Shown: positions 1 through 5,874, numbered from the stretch's first letter. The stretch is DNA of 5,874 bases from Campylobacterales bacterium (GCA_027038335.1 JALVWI010000306.1:1-5874); one strand, 5' to 3'. Numbers and translations: made by a program. Notes: generated from the letters alone by a model not told the origin.

Positions 1-817
1 TAAATGTTACGAAAGGTAAAGCAATCTCTTTTGCTGTATTGACATTGAAAATCAAAGCAACTACTATAAGCCTTAGATACATAACAGCCGTAGAAATGAT
101 AATAGCTCCGTTTATAACCGGATTGTAGCCGAGTTGTTTAGCTTTTCGTGCTAGAACTACAGTAGTAGCAGTTGATGAATAAACACCACCTATAAGTCCT
201 GTTAAAAAGTACCCTTTTGAAGGAAAAAAGTACTTTTGAGCTATATATCCTCCATAACTTATAGCTGAAACTACAACTACAACTAGCCATATTTTAAAAG
301 GAGATATAGGTATATAAGGTATCACATTTTTATTTGGCAAAAGGGGGAGTATCACAGCTGAGAGAAGCACCATTTTTCCAAAAGTTTCAAACTCTTTTTT
401 ATTTACATAATTACTAAAATTTTGAATACCTACTTTTGCATTTAGTATAAAAATAACTAAAACAAAAACCAAAGAAGTCATCCAGATGGGATTGTTTATA
501 CTAATAGGTCCAAAGCTATAAACTATAAGCAAAACAAGATAAAGTATGATACTTTGTTTACTTTTTAAAAGCCTTTGATAATAAAAAAGAGTATATAAAA
601 CACTTAAAGATGCTAAAACCATTAGATAAGCATTTAAACTGATATGATAAAATAAAAATCCCAACATTCCGACAAAAGTAAAAGTCCTTGCACTTCCAAA
701 AAAGTAATTGGATGAATTTTCATGAAAATGCAACTTATAAGTTTTTACTTCAAGTCCTATCAAAAAACTAAAAACGATAGTTATCACAAAATCTATCAAA
801 CTTTTTTCTATATGCAT
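1..817 (-). CDS. MgtC/SapB and DUF4010 family membrane protein, 5' part only (runs off the left edge)
   Basis: The frame stays open for 272 codons from the ATG at 817 to the window edge. It is clearly hydrophobic throughout, with roughly seven or eight membrane segments. The N-terminal part looks like an MgtC/SapB domain: SFLIGLE at residues 17-23, then SARTFTFVGMLG at 42-53. From about residue 145 it matches DUF4010: ILPLLP (156-161), a membrane segment ending in SYGGY (187-191), then the signature GLIGGVYSSTATTVVLAR at 207-224 and a final helix with TAVMYLRL (243-250). Such two-domain proteins (COG3174) are usually somewhat over 400 residues, so about a third is missing here. The start is supported by AAGAGG five bases upstream. 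Members are inner-membrane proteins of undefined biochemical role; MgtC relatives are linked to low Mg2+, acid and virulence stress, but I infer no specific substrate. It follows ppk2 by 39 nt without a visible terminator, so co-transcription is likely. Confidence 0.88.
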   Translation of the reverse strand, partial: MHIEKSLIDFVITIVFSFLIGLEVKTYKLHFHENSSNYFFGSARTFTFVGMLGFLFYHISLNAYLMVLASLSVLYTLFYYQRLLKSKQSIILYLVLLIVYSFGPISINNPIWMTSLVFVLVIFILNAKVGIQNFSNYVNKKEFETFGKMVLLSAVILPLLPNKNVIPYIPISPFKIWLVVVVVSAISYGGYIAQKYFFPSKGYFLTGLIGGVYSSTATTVVLARKAKQLGYNPVINGAIIISTAVMYLRLIVVALIFNVNTAKEIALPFVTF

Positions 818-834
818 CTTAACCTCTTGGTTTG

Positions 835-840
835 ATTATA
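835..840 (-). promoter_or_regulatory. Candidate -10 box (TATAAT) before the MgtC/DUF4010 gene
   Basis: A perfect TATAAT on the minus strand lies in the 39-nt gap after ppk2. No -35 is visible, which is common in Campylobacterota. The implied start point would sit almost on the AAGAGG ribosome site, leaving a leader of only about ten bases, so this may be chance in AT-rich DNA. It lies within an imperfect 23-bp dyad (835-857) that reaches the ppk2 stop codon. Confidence 0.25.
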
Positions 841-856
841 CTTTATCATAGCATAA

Positions 857-1615
857 TTATGGAAAAATAAGCCCTTGTTTATAGCAATTTTCACTAAACT
901 TACATATAACTTCCGGTTTATATACCAGTAAATCCTCTTTTTTATCTGGATAATCCATCTGCGATAAAAAATGTTTTATACAGTTTATCCTTGCCTCTTT
1001 TTTTTCATCACTGTGTACCACTTGCCATGGAGCAAAATCAAATGATGTTTTATCAAACATTTTATTTCTAGCTTTTGAGTATGCGTTCCAATACTTTTGT
1101 GCTTGCATATCTATAGGGCTTATTTTCCACTGTTTTAGAGGATCTTTTTTTCTAGCTTCAAGTCTTCTTTTTTGCTCATCTTTACTAATATCAAGATAAT
1201 ATTTTATAAAAATAATACCCGAATGTACTAACAAATGCTCAAAACTCTCAACTTCTTGCATAAAGCTTTGATACTCTTTCTTTGTGCAAAATCCCATCAC
1301 CTTTTCAACTCCGGCTCTATTGTACCAACTTCGGTTAAAAAAGACTATCTCTCCTGCTTTTGGAAGATATGGAACATATCTTTGAAAATACCACGACTTT
1401 TTATCAGCATCACTTGGTTTGCCAAGAGCGACCACCCTAGCCTCTCTTGGACTTAAATGCTCAACAAATCTCTTTATCGTTCCATCTTTTCCGGCTGTAT
1501 CTCTTCCTTCAAAGACAATACAAACTTTTAAGCCTTTTTTTATCACCTCTTTTTGAAACTTTACAAGTTCAACTTGTAAATTATAAAGCTCTTTTTTATA
1601 CTCTTTCTTTTTCAT
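857..1615 (-). CDS. ppk2: Polyphosphate kinase 2, class I type (polyphosphate:NDP phosphotransferase)
   Basis: A complete 252-residue single-domain PPK2. The family transfers phosphate between polyphosphate and nucleotides; class I members mainly convert NDP to NTP (ADP to ATP, or GDP to GTP) in the cytoplasm. Visible signatures, in order: Walker A loop FEGRDTAGKDG (35-45), KRFVEHLSPREARVVAL (48-64), WYFQRYVPYLPKAGEIVFF (75-93), the Walker B block NRSWYNRAGVEKVMGFC (94-110), and the lid region RRLEARKKDPLKQWKISPID (150-169) typical of class I. The length is close to the family core, with no long N-terminal extension. The start is supported by AAAGGA six bases upstream. One point stands out: the first Walker B residue is Asn94, where the proteins I recall often have Asp. 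The gene lies 103 nt after the H+-ATPase gene and 39 nt before the MgtC-like gene, so it may be transcribed with both or from its own promoter. Nucleotide preference cannot be read from sequence. Confidence 0.95.
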   Translation of the reverse strand: MKKKEYKKELYNLQVELVKFQKEVIKKGLKVCIVFEGRDTAGKDGTIKRFVEHLSPREARVVALGKPSDADKKSWYFQRYVPYLPKAGEIVFFNRSWYNRAGVEKVMGFCTKKEYQSFMQEVESFEHLLVHSGIIFIKYYLDISKDEQKRRLEARKKDPLKQWKISPIDMQAQKYWNAYSKARNKMFDKTSFDFAPWQVVHSDEKKEARINCIKHFLSQMDYPDKKEDLLVYKPEVICKFSENCYKQGLIFP

Positions 1616-1620
1616 CTAAA

Positions 1621-1633
1621 AATCCTTTGGATT
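1621..1633 (-). promoter_or_regulatory. ppk2 Shine-Dalgarno inside a small inverted repeat
   Basis: On the minus strand the sequence is AATCC-AAA-GGATT, a 5-bp inverted repeat with a three-base loop. The AAAGGA that serves as the ppk2 ribosome site (1623-1628, six bases before the ATG) forms the loop and part of the 3' arm. Pairing would hide the GGA. The stem is short and would be weak alone, so a regulatory effect is only a possibility. The ribosome site itself is a firm call and fixes the start at 1615. Confidence 0.5.
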
Positions 1634-1637
1634 AAGC

Positions 1638-1651
1638 GACCAGAGACCAGA
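1638..1651. repeat. Perfect 7-bp tandem repeat (GACCAGA x2) in the ATPase-ppk2 spacer
   Basis: GACCAGA occurs twice head to tail on the plus strand (TCTGGTC twice on the minus strand). It sits in a locally more GC-rich patch, about 1634-1676, within an otherwise AT-rich spacer. Short inverted repeats flank it: TAAGC at 1633-1637 and 1657-1661 can each pair with GCTTA at 1674-1678, and AGAG (1643-1646) with CTCT (1654-1657). I cannot assign it to a known repeat family; it could be an operator, leader RNA structure, or a remnant of something larger. Confidence 0.6.
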
Positions 1652-1700
1652 AGCTCTAAGCACTTGACTCTAGGCTTATTTTCATTGTTGTTTGTGTTTT

Positions 1701-1718
1701 TGAAACATGAGAGTTTCA
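1701..1718 (-). other. Small hairpin just after the H+-ATPase stop codon
   Basis: TGAAAC (1701-1706) and GTTTCA (1713-1718) form a perfect 6-bp inverted repeat with a six-base loop, starting directly after the ATPase stop. On the minus-strand transcript it is followed by A-rich sequence, not a U tract, so it does not fit an intrinsic terminator. It could protect the 3' end of the upstream message or be chance. It supports read-through into ppk2 more than termination. Confidence 0.35.
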
Positions 1719-1730
1719 TTATATCACTTC
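1718..1730 (-). promoter_or_regulatory. Candidate -10 box for ppk2 (GAAGTGATATAAT), overlapping the ATPase stop codon
   Basis: The minus strand reads GAAGTGATATAAT; the last six bases (1718-1723) are a consensus -10, and its TAA is also the ATPase stop codon. The same 13-mer appears at 5838-5850 upstream of the nuclease gene. A start point near 1711 would give ppk2 a leader of about 95 nt carrying the tandem repeat and hairpins. No -35 is visible. Because the segment also encodes the ATPase C-terminus (Glu-Val-Ile-stop), the match may be accidental. Confidence 0.3.
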
Positions 1731-4340
1731 CCTACCATATCTTTTTTTGTAAAATTTTATAACAGCCATTTTTACAACATCATTAAACATAAACCATATA
1801 GTAACATATCCCCATAAGAAAAGTGCCCATTGCCAGTTGATGCGAGGTATAAGACCAAAGCTATAAAGTCCTATAACTGTTCCTATAAGTGCTGTTGTTA
1901 ATGAAGCTGTTACAAGTGGCCATGATGGGTATGGTTTTTTAAAGAACCAGTCTGCTATACGAGTATTGAAAATCGTATAGTGTCCTGCAATGATAAGTTT
2001 TACAAAAAAGAGTGTTTGTACAAAACCTAAGAAAGATTTATCATCTTTCATATCGACCCAAGCAGGTACTTTAGGTAAAAACATAGCAGTATCTGGATGA
2101 GACTTTAGATAAACCATTGTTATGTAAAAAATCAAAAATGAGCTCAAAACTCCGGCAACACCCAACCAAGTTGAAAGAACAAAAACACTTTTCATATCCC
2201 ATCTTACAGGTTTTGACTCTACTTTTGTATTATCATAAGCGATAGTCATAATAGGAATATCATTTAGAAGTGCCAAAAGAATGATCATAATAGCTGTAAT
2301 AGGATAGAAATTAAAAACAACGATGGAAAGTGTCATAAATATCAAAATACGGACAGTTTCCGCAATTCTATAGATAACATAACTTTTCATTCTTTCAAAG
2401 ACTATACGAGCTTGTTCAATAGCATCAACAATAACTCTTAACCCCGGAGCCATCAAAACAATATCTGCTGCCGCTCTTGCAGCATCGGTAGCTCCGCTTA
2501 CCGCTATACCGCAGTCAGCTTTTTTAAGTGCAGGTGCATCATTGACTCCATCACCTGTCATACCTACAATATGATCAGCTTTTTGAAGCTCATCAACTAT
2601 AAAATACTTATCTTCAGGAAAAACTTGAGCAAAACCGTTTGCATCTTCGATAAGAGAAATGATTTCAGATTCATGTTTTTTGATAGTTCCTTTTGGTAAA
2701 GGTCTATTGTATAACTCTTTTTTTACTTTTTCAACTATTTCATTTACACTTTTTTGTATCTCTTCGTCACTTATCTGAGGCTCTAAACTTTTTGTGATAG
2801 CTTTGGATAAAACTTCAGCCAAAAAAAGATACTCATCAAAACTTTCACCTTTTAACTCTCTTACATCCTCTATTTTATTACCTATTCCTAAAATTCCTGC
2901 GATATATTTGGCAACGGCGATATTATCTCCTGTTACCATTTTGACTTTTACACCTTTTGCATTTGCTTCAGCTATAGCCTCTTTTGAATCAACTCTCGGA
3001 GGATCAAAAAGTGGAATAAGACCTACAAAATGATAAATATCTTCTTCACATTTTTTATGAGCAACACCGATCGTCCTGAAACCTTTTTGAGCAAAAGCTT
3101 CTACTTGTTTATATGCTTCTTTTTTATCAAACTCTTTTGCATCACACAACTCTATAATAACTTGAGGTGCTCCTTTTGTATAGATATGGTCTTCATATAC
3201 TCCCTCTGTTTTTTTATGTACAGGATCAAACGGAATAAATTTTTTCATTTTTGAGTTTTCAAAATCTTTTGTAAGATTATGCTCTTTTATATAGTCAAAT
3301 ATCGGTTTTTCAAGAGGATCTTCATTCTCTTTTTTACTTGCAAAAGCAGCAAAAAGCATAAGTTTATCTTTTTCAAAATTATTGACAAGATACGGCTCTG
3401 CCAAAGACATTTTATTTTGTGTAAGTGTTCCTGTCTTGTCTGAACAAAGTATATCCATACCTGCAGCCTCTTCAATGGCTGATAGTTTTGTAACTATAGC
3501 CTCTTTTGATGCCAAAACTCTAGCACCCAAAGCCATTGTGACGGTTAAAACCGCGGGCATAGCAACGGGGATAGCAGAGATAGTCAAAATAAGCGCAAAT
3601 ATAAGAAGATCTAAAATCGGCTCATGCCTTGCTACACCATGCCAAATGATAATAGCAATAAGAAAAATTGTCATAAAGATAAGAAAATCTCCAACTTTTA
3701 TGACCATTTTTTGGAAATGCCCACTCTCCTCTTTTTCTGCTTTTGCCACAAGTCCAACAGTTTTGCCAAAGTAAGTATTTAGTGCGGTTGCAGTTACTTT
3801 TGCTACCATTTCTCCTTGTTTAATGATAGCATTTGCATAAAGTGTTTCACCTGCTTGTTTATTTACCGGAAGAGATTCTCCTGTAAGAGCTGATTGGTCA
3901 ACTTGCAAAAAGTCTCCACCTCCAAGTAGTTTACAATCCGCCGGAACAACATCTCCTATTTTTACTTTGATGATGTCATCTGGAACTATTTCTCTTGCAT
4001 CGATACTCTTCCATTCACCCTCACGCAGTACCAATGCCTTTCTTGCAAGCTTTTTTTTAAGTACTGCGATAGCATTGAGGGCTTTTGACTCTTGATAAAA
4101 ATCAACAAAAGCATTGACTAAAAGCATAAATATAATAACAGAAAAGTCTTCCCATCTATGAGCAATTGCCGAAAGAATAGCCGCGATCTCGATCATCCAT
4201 GGAATTGGTCCCCAAAATCTTCTAAAAAGTCTGTGTATCCAACTCTCTTCTTTCTCTTTTATCTCATTGTAGCCAAATTTTTCAAGTCTCTTTTTAACTT
4301 CTTCACTACTTAATCCTTTTAAATCATCAATGTTATCCAT
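1719..4340 (-). CDS. Plasma-membrane proton-efflux P-type ATPase (P3A type)
   Basis: A complete 873-residue ATP-driven pump, most likely exporting H+. It has the N-terminal cation-ATPase segment (about 5-50), M1-M2 (45-83), an actuator domain with DQSALTGES (148-156), M3-M4 with PVAMP (258-262), phosphorylation motif DKTGTLT (Asp301), nucleotide-site KGAP (389-392), MVTGDN (468-473), the hinge TGDGVNDAP (595-603), and M5-M10 (about 650-855). By comparison with plant AHA2, Asn76 in M2, Arg664 in M5 and Asp694 in M6 (LLND) match residues of the proton site, favouring H+ over Ca2+ or K+. There is no long C-terminal autoinhibitory tail; the protein ends about 18 residues after M10. Between MVTGDN and FPEDK lie about 100 residues, roughly twice what fungal and plant pumps have, with a charged helical insert. 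The start follows a strong AGGAGGT, which overlaps the stop of the nuclease gene, implying coupled expression. Confidence 0.95.
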   Translation of the reverse strand: MDNIDDLKGLSSEEVKKRLEKFGYNEIKEKEESWIHRLFRRFWGPIPWMIEIAAILSAIAHRWEDFSVIIFMLLVNAFVDFYQESKALNAIAVLKKKLARKALVLREGEWKSIDAREIVPDDIIKVKIGDVVPADCKLLGGGDFLQVDQSALTGESLPVNKQAGETLYANAIIKQGEMVAKVTATALNTYFGKTVGLVAKAEKEESGHFQKMVIKVGDFLIFMTIFLIAIIIWHGVARHEPILDLLIFALILTISAIPVAMPAVLTVTMALGARVLASKEAIVTKLSAIEEAAGMDILCSDKTGTLTQNKMSLAEPYLVNNFEKDKLMLFAAFASKKENEDPLEKPIFDYIKEHNLTKDFENSKMKKFIPFDPVHKKTEGVYEDHIYTKGAPQVIIELCDAKEFDKKEAYKQVEAFAQKGFRTIGVAHKKCEEDIYHFVGLIPLFDPPRVDSKEAIAEANAKGVKVKMVTGDNIAVAKYIAGILGIGNKIEDVRELKGESFDEYLFLAEVLSKAITKSLEPQISDEEIQKSVNEIVEKVKKELYNRPLPKGTIKKHESEIISLIEDANGFAQVFPEDKYFIVDELQKADHIVGMTGDGVNDAPALKKADCGIAVSGATDAARAAADIVLMAPGLRVIVDAIEQARIVFERMKSYVIYRIAETVRILIFMTLSIVVFNFYPITAIMIILLALLNDIPIMTIAYDNTKVESKPVRWDMKSVFVLSTWLGVAGVLSSFLIFYITMVYLKSHPDTAMFLPKVPAWVDMKDDKSFLGFVQTLFFVKLIIAGHYTIFNTRIADWFFKKPYPSWPLVTASLTTALIGTVIGLYSFGLIPRINWQWALFLWGYVTIWFMFNDVVKMAVIKFYKKRYGREVI

Positions 4341-4345
4341 GATTT

Positions 4346-4353
4346 ACCTCCTA
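4346..4353 (-). promoter_or_regulatory. H+-ATPase ribosome site overlapping the nuclease stop codon
   Basis: The minus strand reads TAGGAGGT at this site: TAG (4351-4353) ends the nuclease gene and AGGAGGT (4346-4352) is a near-perfect Shine-Dalgarno for the ATPase, five bases before its ATG at 4340. A ribosome terminating on the nuclease gene would be placed right on the ATPase start, a classic arrangement for translational coupling. No promoter fits in the ten bases between the genes. Confidence 0.85.
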
Positions 4354-5748
4354 TATCCATATCTTTTCTTCTTGTTTTACAATGTGTGCTTTTTTACCCA
4401 ATTTTTGTTGTATAACATCTTTAAAAATAAGTTGCTTATCTTTTTCTCCGTGGATAAGATAAATATTGCCAAGTTTTTTGTAAGCTTTTATCCACTCTAT
4501 AAGATCATTTTGATCTGCATGAGCAGAAAAACCGTTGATAGTATAAACTTTTGCTTTTACTATGATCTCTTCATGATAAACTTTTATACTTTTTTCTCCG
4601 TCGATTATCTTTCTTCCTAGAGTTCCCTCAGCCTGATAACCTACAAACAGTAAAGCATTTTTATCATTCCAAAGTCTATGTTTGAAATGATGAAGTATCC
4701 TACCTCCCGTACACATTCCACTACCGGCTATGATGATACATCCACTCTTTTCTTCATTGATTTTTTTGGATTCATCAGGTTTTAAAGTATATCTAACATA
4801 AGGAAATTCAAAAATATTACCGTCTCTTTTTAAAAAATCATTACACTCTTTGCTAAGTTCTTGATGATACAAATCATAAAGCTTTGTCGCTCTTATCGCC
4901 ATAGGTGAATCTATAAATACTTTACAAAGCGGCAACTCTTTTTTATCATACATGGTTTTTAATATGCACATTATCTCTTGAGTTCTCTCTATAGCAAAGG
5001 AAGGGATGAGTACATTTCCTTGATTGAGCAAAGTATCAGTTATAACTTTCTTAAATTCATCTACACTATCTTTGATACCTTTATGATTTCTATCACCGTA
5101 AGTTGACTCTATATACAAGGTGTCACTCTCTTGTATATGAACAGGATCAGGCATAACTAAGTCGTTGTGATTGCCAAGGTCTCCACTAAATACTATCTTT
5201 TTATCAGTTCCCTCTTCTTTATAAAATATCTCTATAATAGCACTATCAAGTATATGTCCTGCATTTCTAAATATAGCTGTTATATTTTTAGAAAGTTGTA
5301 TCTCTTCATCGTACTCAATATATTCGATAGGCAAACTAAGAGCATCTTCAACATCCTCTACTGTATATAAAGGCTGTTTGACTCTATCTTCCTCACCTCT
5401 TCTTTGAGCTTTTTTATACTTTGTTCTAAACTCCTCTTCCATCAAGTGAGCACTATCAAGCAAAACTACTTCAGCCAAGTCTATAGTGGACTTTAAAGCT
5501 ACAATACGACCGTTAAATCCTTCATTTACAAGTTTTGGAATCCTTCCGACATGATCTAAATGAGCATGTGTGATAAGAAGTATATCAACATCTCTTGGCT
5601 CAAATCCGAAAGGCTCAAAATTTTTCTCTTCATTGCGTCCTTGAAACATACCGCAATCAACCATCACCGTAGGCTCATTTTTTATCTGCAACAGATGACA
5701 CGAACCTGTAACTACTTCAGCCGCTCCAAAAGATTGAACCAATGCCAT
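4351..5748 (-). CDS. Metallo-beta-lactamase/beta-CASP RNA nuclease (COG1236, CPSF73/Ysh1-like)
   Basis: A complete 465-residue protein of the MBL-fold beta-CASP family, whose members cleave RNA as endo- or 5'-exonucleases with two Zn2+ ions; Thermus TTHA0252 is a studied relative. Metal-site motifs are all present: Asp31 in VDCGMFQG, HAHLDH (61-66), His165 in AGHILDSA, Asp190 in FSGD and the terminal LIHGE (His433). The beta-CASP insert begins near ESTYGDR (214-220), contains PSFAIERTQE (249-258) and DSPMA (280-284), and ends with AGSGMCTGGRILHH (341-354, motif B region) and GFSAHADQ (motif C, His410). The C-terminal segment after FSAHADQ is the RNA-specificity (RMMBL) part. No KH domain is seen, unlike archaeal aCPSF1. 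The start is supported by AAAAGGA six bases upstream. It is the first gene here and is coupled to the H+-ATPase gene. Natural substrate and cleavage mode cannot be told from sequence; no catalytic residue is missing. Confidence 0.93.
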   Translation of the reverse strand: MALVQSFGAAEVVTGSCHLLQIKNEPTVMVDCGMFQGRNEEKNFEPFGFEPRDVDILLITHAHLDHVGRIPKLVNEGFNGRIVALKSTIDLAEVVLLDSAHLMEEEFRTKYKKAQRRGEEDRVKQPLYTVEDVEDALSLPIEYIEYDEEIQLSKNITAIFRNAGHILDSAIIEIFYKEEGTDKKIVFSGDLGNHNDLVMPDPVHIQESDTLYIESTYGDRNHKGIKDSVDEFKKVITDTLLNQGNVLIPSFAIERTQEIMCILKTMYDKKELPLCKVFIDSPMAIRATKLYDLYHQELSKECNDFLKRDGNIFEFPYVRYTLKPDESKKINEEKSGCIIIAGSGMCTGGRILHHFKHRLWNDKNALLFVGYQAEGTLGRKIIDGEKSIKVYHEEIIVKAKVYTINGFSAHADQNDLIEWIKAYKKLGNIYLIHGEKDKQLIFKDVIQQKLGKKAHIVKQEEKIWI

Positions 5749-5773
5749 AATATATCCTTTTAAATATTTTTAT

Positions 5774-5779
5774 ATTATA
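5774..5779 (-). promoter_or_regulatory. Candidate -10 box for the nuclease-ATPase operon
   Basis: The minus strand carries GGTATAATA, with TATAAT at 5774-5779, ending 25 bases before the nuclease ATG and leaving room for a short leader with the AAAAGGA ribosome site. A TTGACA lies upstream at 5802-5807 but with a 22-bp gap, too wide for a normal sigma70 pair; Campylobacterota promoters often do without a -35. This is the best-placed promoter for the operon. Confidence 0.5.
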
Positions 5780-5832
5780 CCTATAAATTTTAACTTACCT
5801 CTGTCAATCAACACACAATTTAAAAAACTTTT

Positions 5833-5850
5833 ATATAATTATATCACTTC
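5833..5850. promoter_or_regulatory. AT palindrome with outward -10 boxes on both strands
   Basis: ATATAATTATAT (5833-5844) is a perfect 12-bp palindrome, so TATAAT occurs on the plus strand (5834-5839) and on the minus strand (5838-5843, in GAAGTGATATAAT, 5838-5850). The minus copy could start a second, longer transcript of the operon with a leader of about 80 nt; the plus copy would point towards a gene beyond the right edge. Neither has a clear -35, and such strings are frequent in AT-rich DNA. Confidence 0.3.
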
Positions 5851-5874
5851 ATTATAAAACAAAAAGTAAATAGA

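Noticed and set aside
1638..1651. CRISPR array or insertion-sequence end
   Set aside because: There are only two 7-bp units with no spacers, no long inverted repeats, no target duplication and no transposase gene nearby.
1701..1718. Intrinsic terminator after the ATPase gene
   Set aside because: The 6-bp hairpin is AT-rich and followed by A-rich, not U-rich, sequence on the transcribed strand.
3287..3475. Minus-strand open frame of 62 codons inside the ATPase gene
   Set aside because: It lies in another frame of the ATPase coding sequence with no family resemblance; the ATPase frame is continuous and fully motif-bearing here, so no frameshift is needed.
3382..3774. Plus-strand open frame of 130 codons opposite the ATPase gene
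   Set aside because: It is antisense to the conserved DKTGTLT and M3-M4 coding region, has no recognisable domain, and the opposite strand carries a clear gene.
4330..4620. Plus-strand open frame across the ATPase-nuclease junction
   Set aside because: It is a low-complexity Phe/Leu/Tyr-rich product opposite two well-supported genes, and such frames are expected in AT-rich DNA.
4351..5748. Beta-lactamase or antibiotic resistance function for the MBL-fold protein
   Set aside because: The beta-CASP insert and the GFSAHADQ C-terminal motif mark an RNA-processing nuclease, not a beta-lactam hydrolase.
5802..5807. TTGACA as the -35 partner of TATAAT at 5774-5779
   Set aside because: The 22-bp spacer is well outside the usual 16-18 bp, so I list only the -10 box as a candidate.

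Overview
The window is AT-rich and every supported gene lies on the minus strand, so transcription runs right to left. The low GC, the A/T-rich -10-type promoters with poor -35 boxes, the AAGGA/AGGAGG ribosome sites and the protein sequences suggest a member of the Campylobacterota (Sulfurimonas- or Arcobacter-like). This is inferred from style, not from a database match.

In order of transcription: (1) 5749-5874 is a leader region with two candidate -10 boxes and a perfect AT palindrome. (2) 4351-5748 encodes a complete metallo-beta-lactamase/beta-CASP RNA nuclease (COG1236, CPSF73/Ysh1-like). (3) 1719-4340 encodes a complete P-type ATPase of the plasma-membrane H+-efflux type (P3A). Its Shine-Dalgarno contains the nuclease stop codon, so the two genes are probably translationally coupled. 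(4) 1616-1718 is a 103-nt spacer with a 7-bp tandem repeat, small inverted repeats and a candidate promoter overlapping the ATPase stop. (5) 857-1615 encodes a class I-type polyphosphate kinase 2. (6) 818-856 is a 39-nt spacer with a -10-like box. (7) 1-817 is the 5' part of an MgtC/SapB-DUF4010 membrane protein gene that runs off the left edge.

Together the genes look like a stress, energy and ion-homeostasis cluster. The H+ pump spends ATP to expel protons, PPK2 can recharge nucleotides from polyphosphate, the nuclease could adjust RNA turnover, and the MgtC/DUF4010 protein is a membrane protein whose relatives are linked to acid and Mg2+ stress. The joint role is inference; the family assignments are strong. 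I saw no tRNA, rRNA, CRISPR array, insertion sequence or phage gene, and no strong intrinsic terminator between the genes. The most unusual points are a helical, charged insertion in the cytoplasmic part of the ATPase, the coupled nuclease-ATPase pair, and an identical 13-mer containing TATAAT upstream of both the nuclease gene and ppk2. No stretch without a gene exceeds 130 bases.
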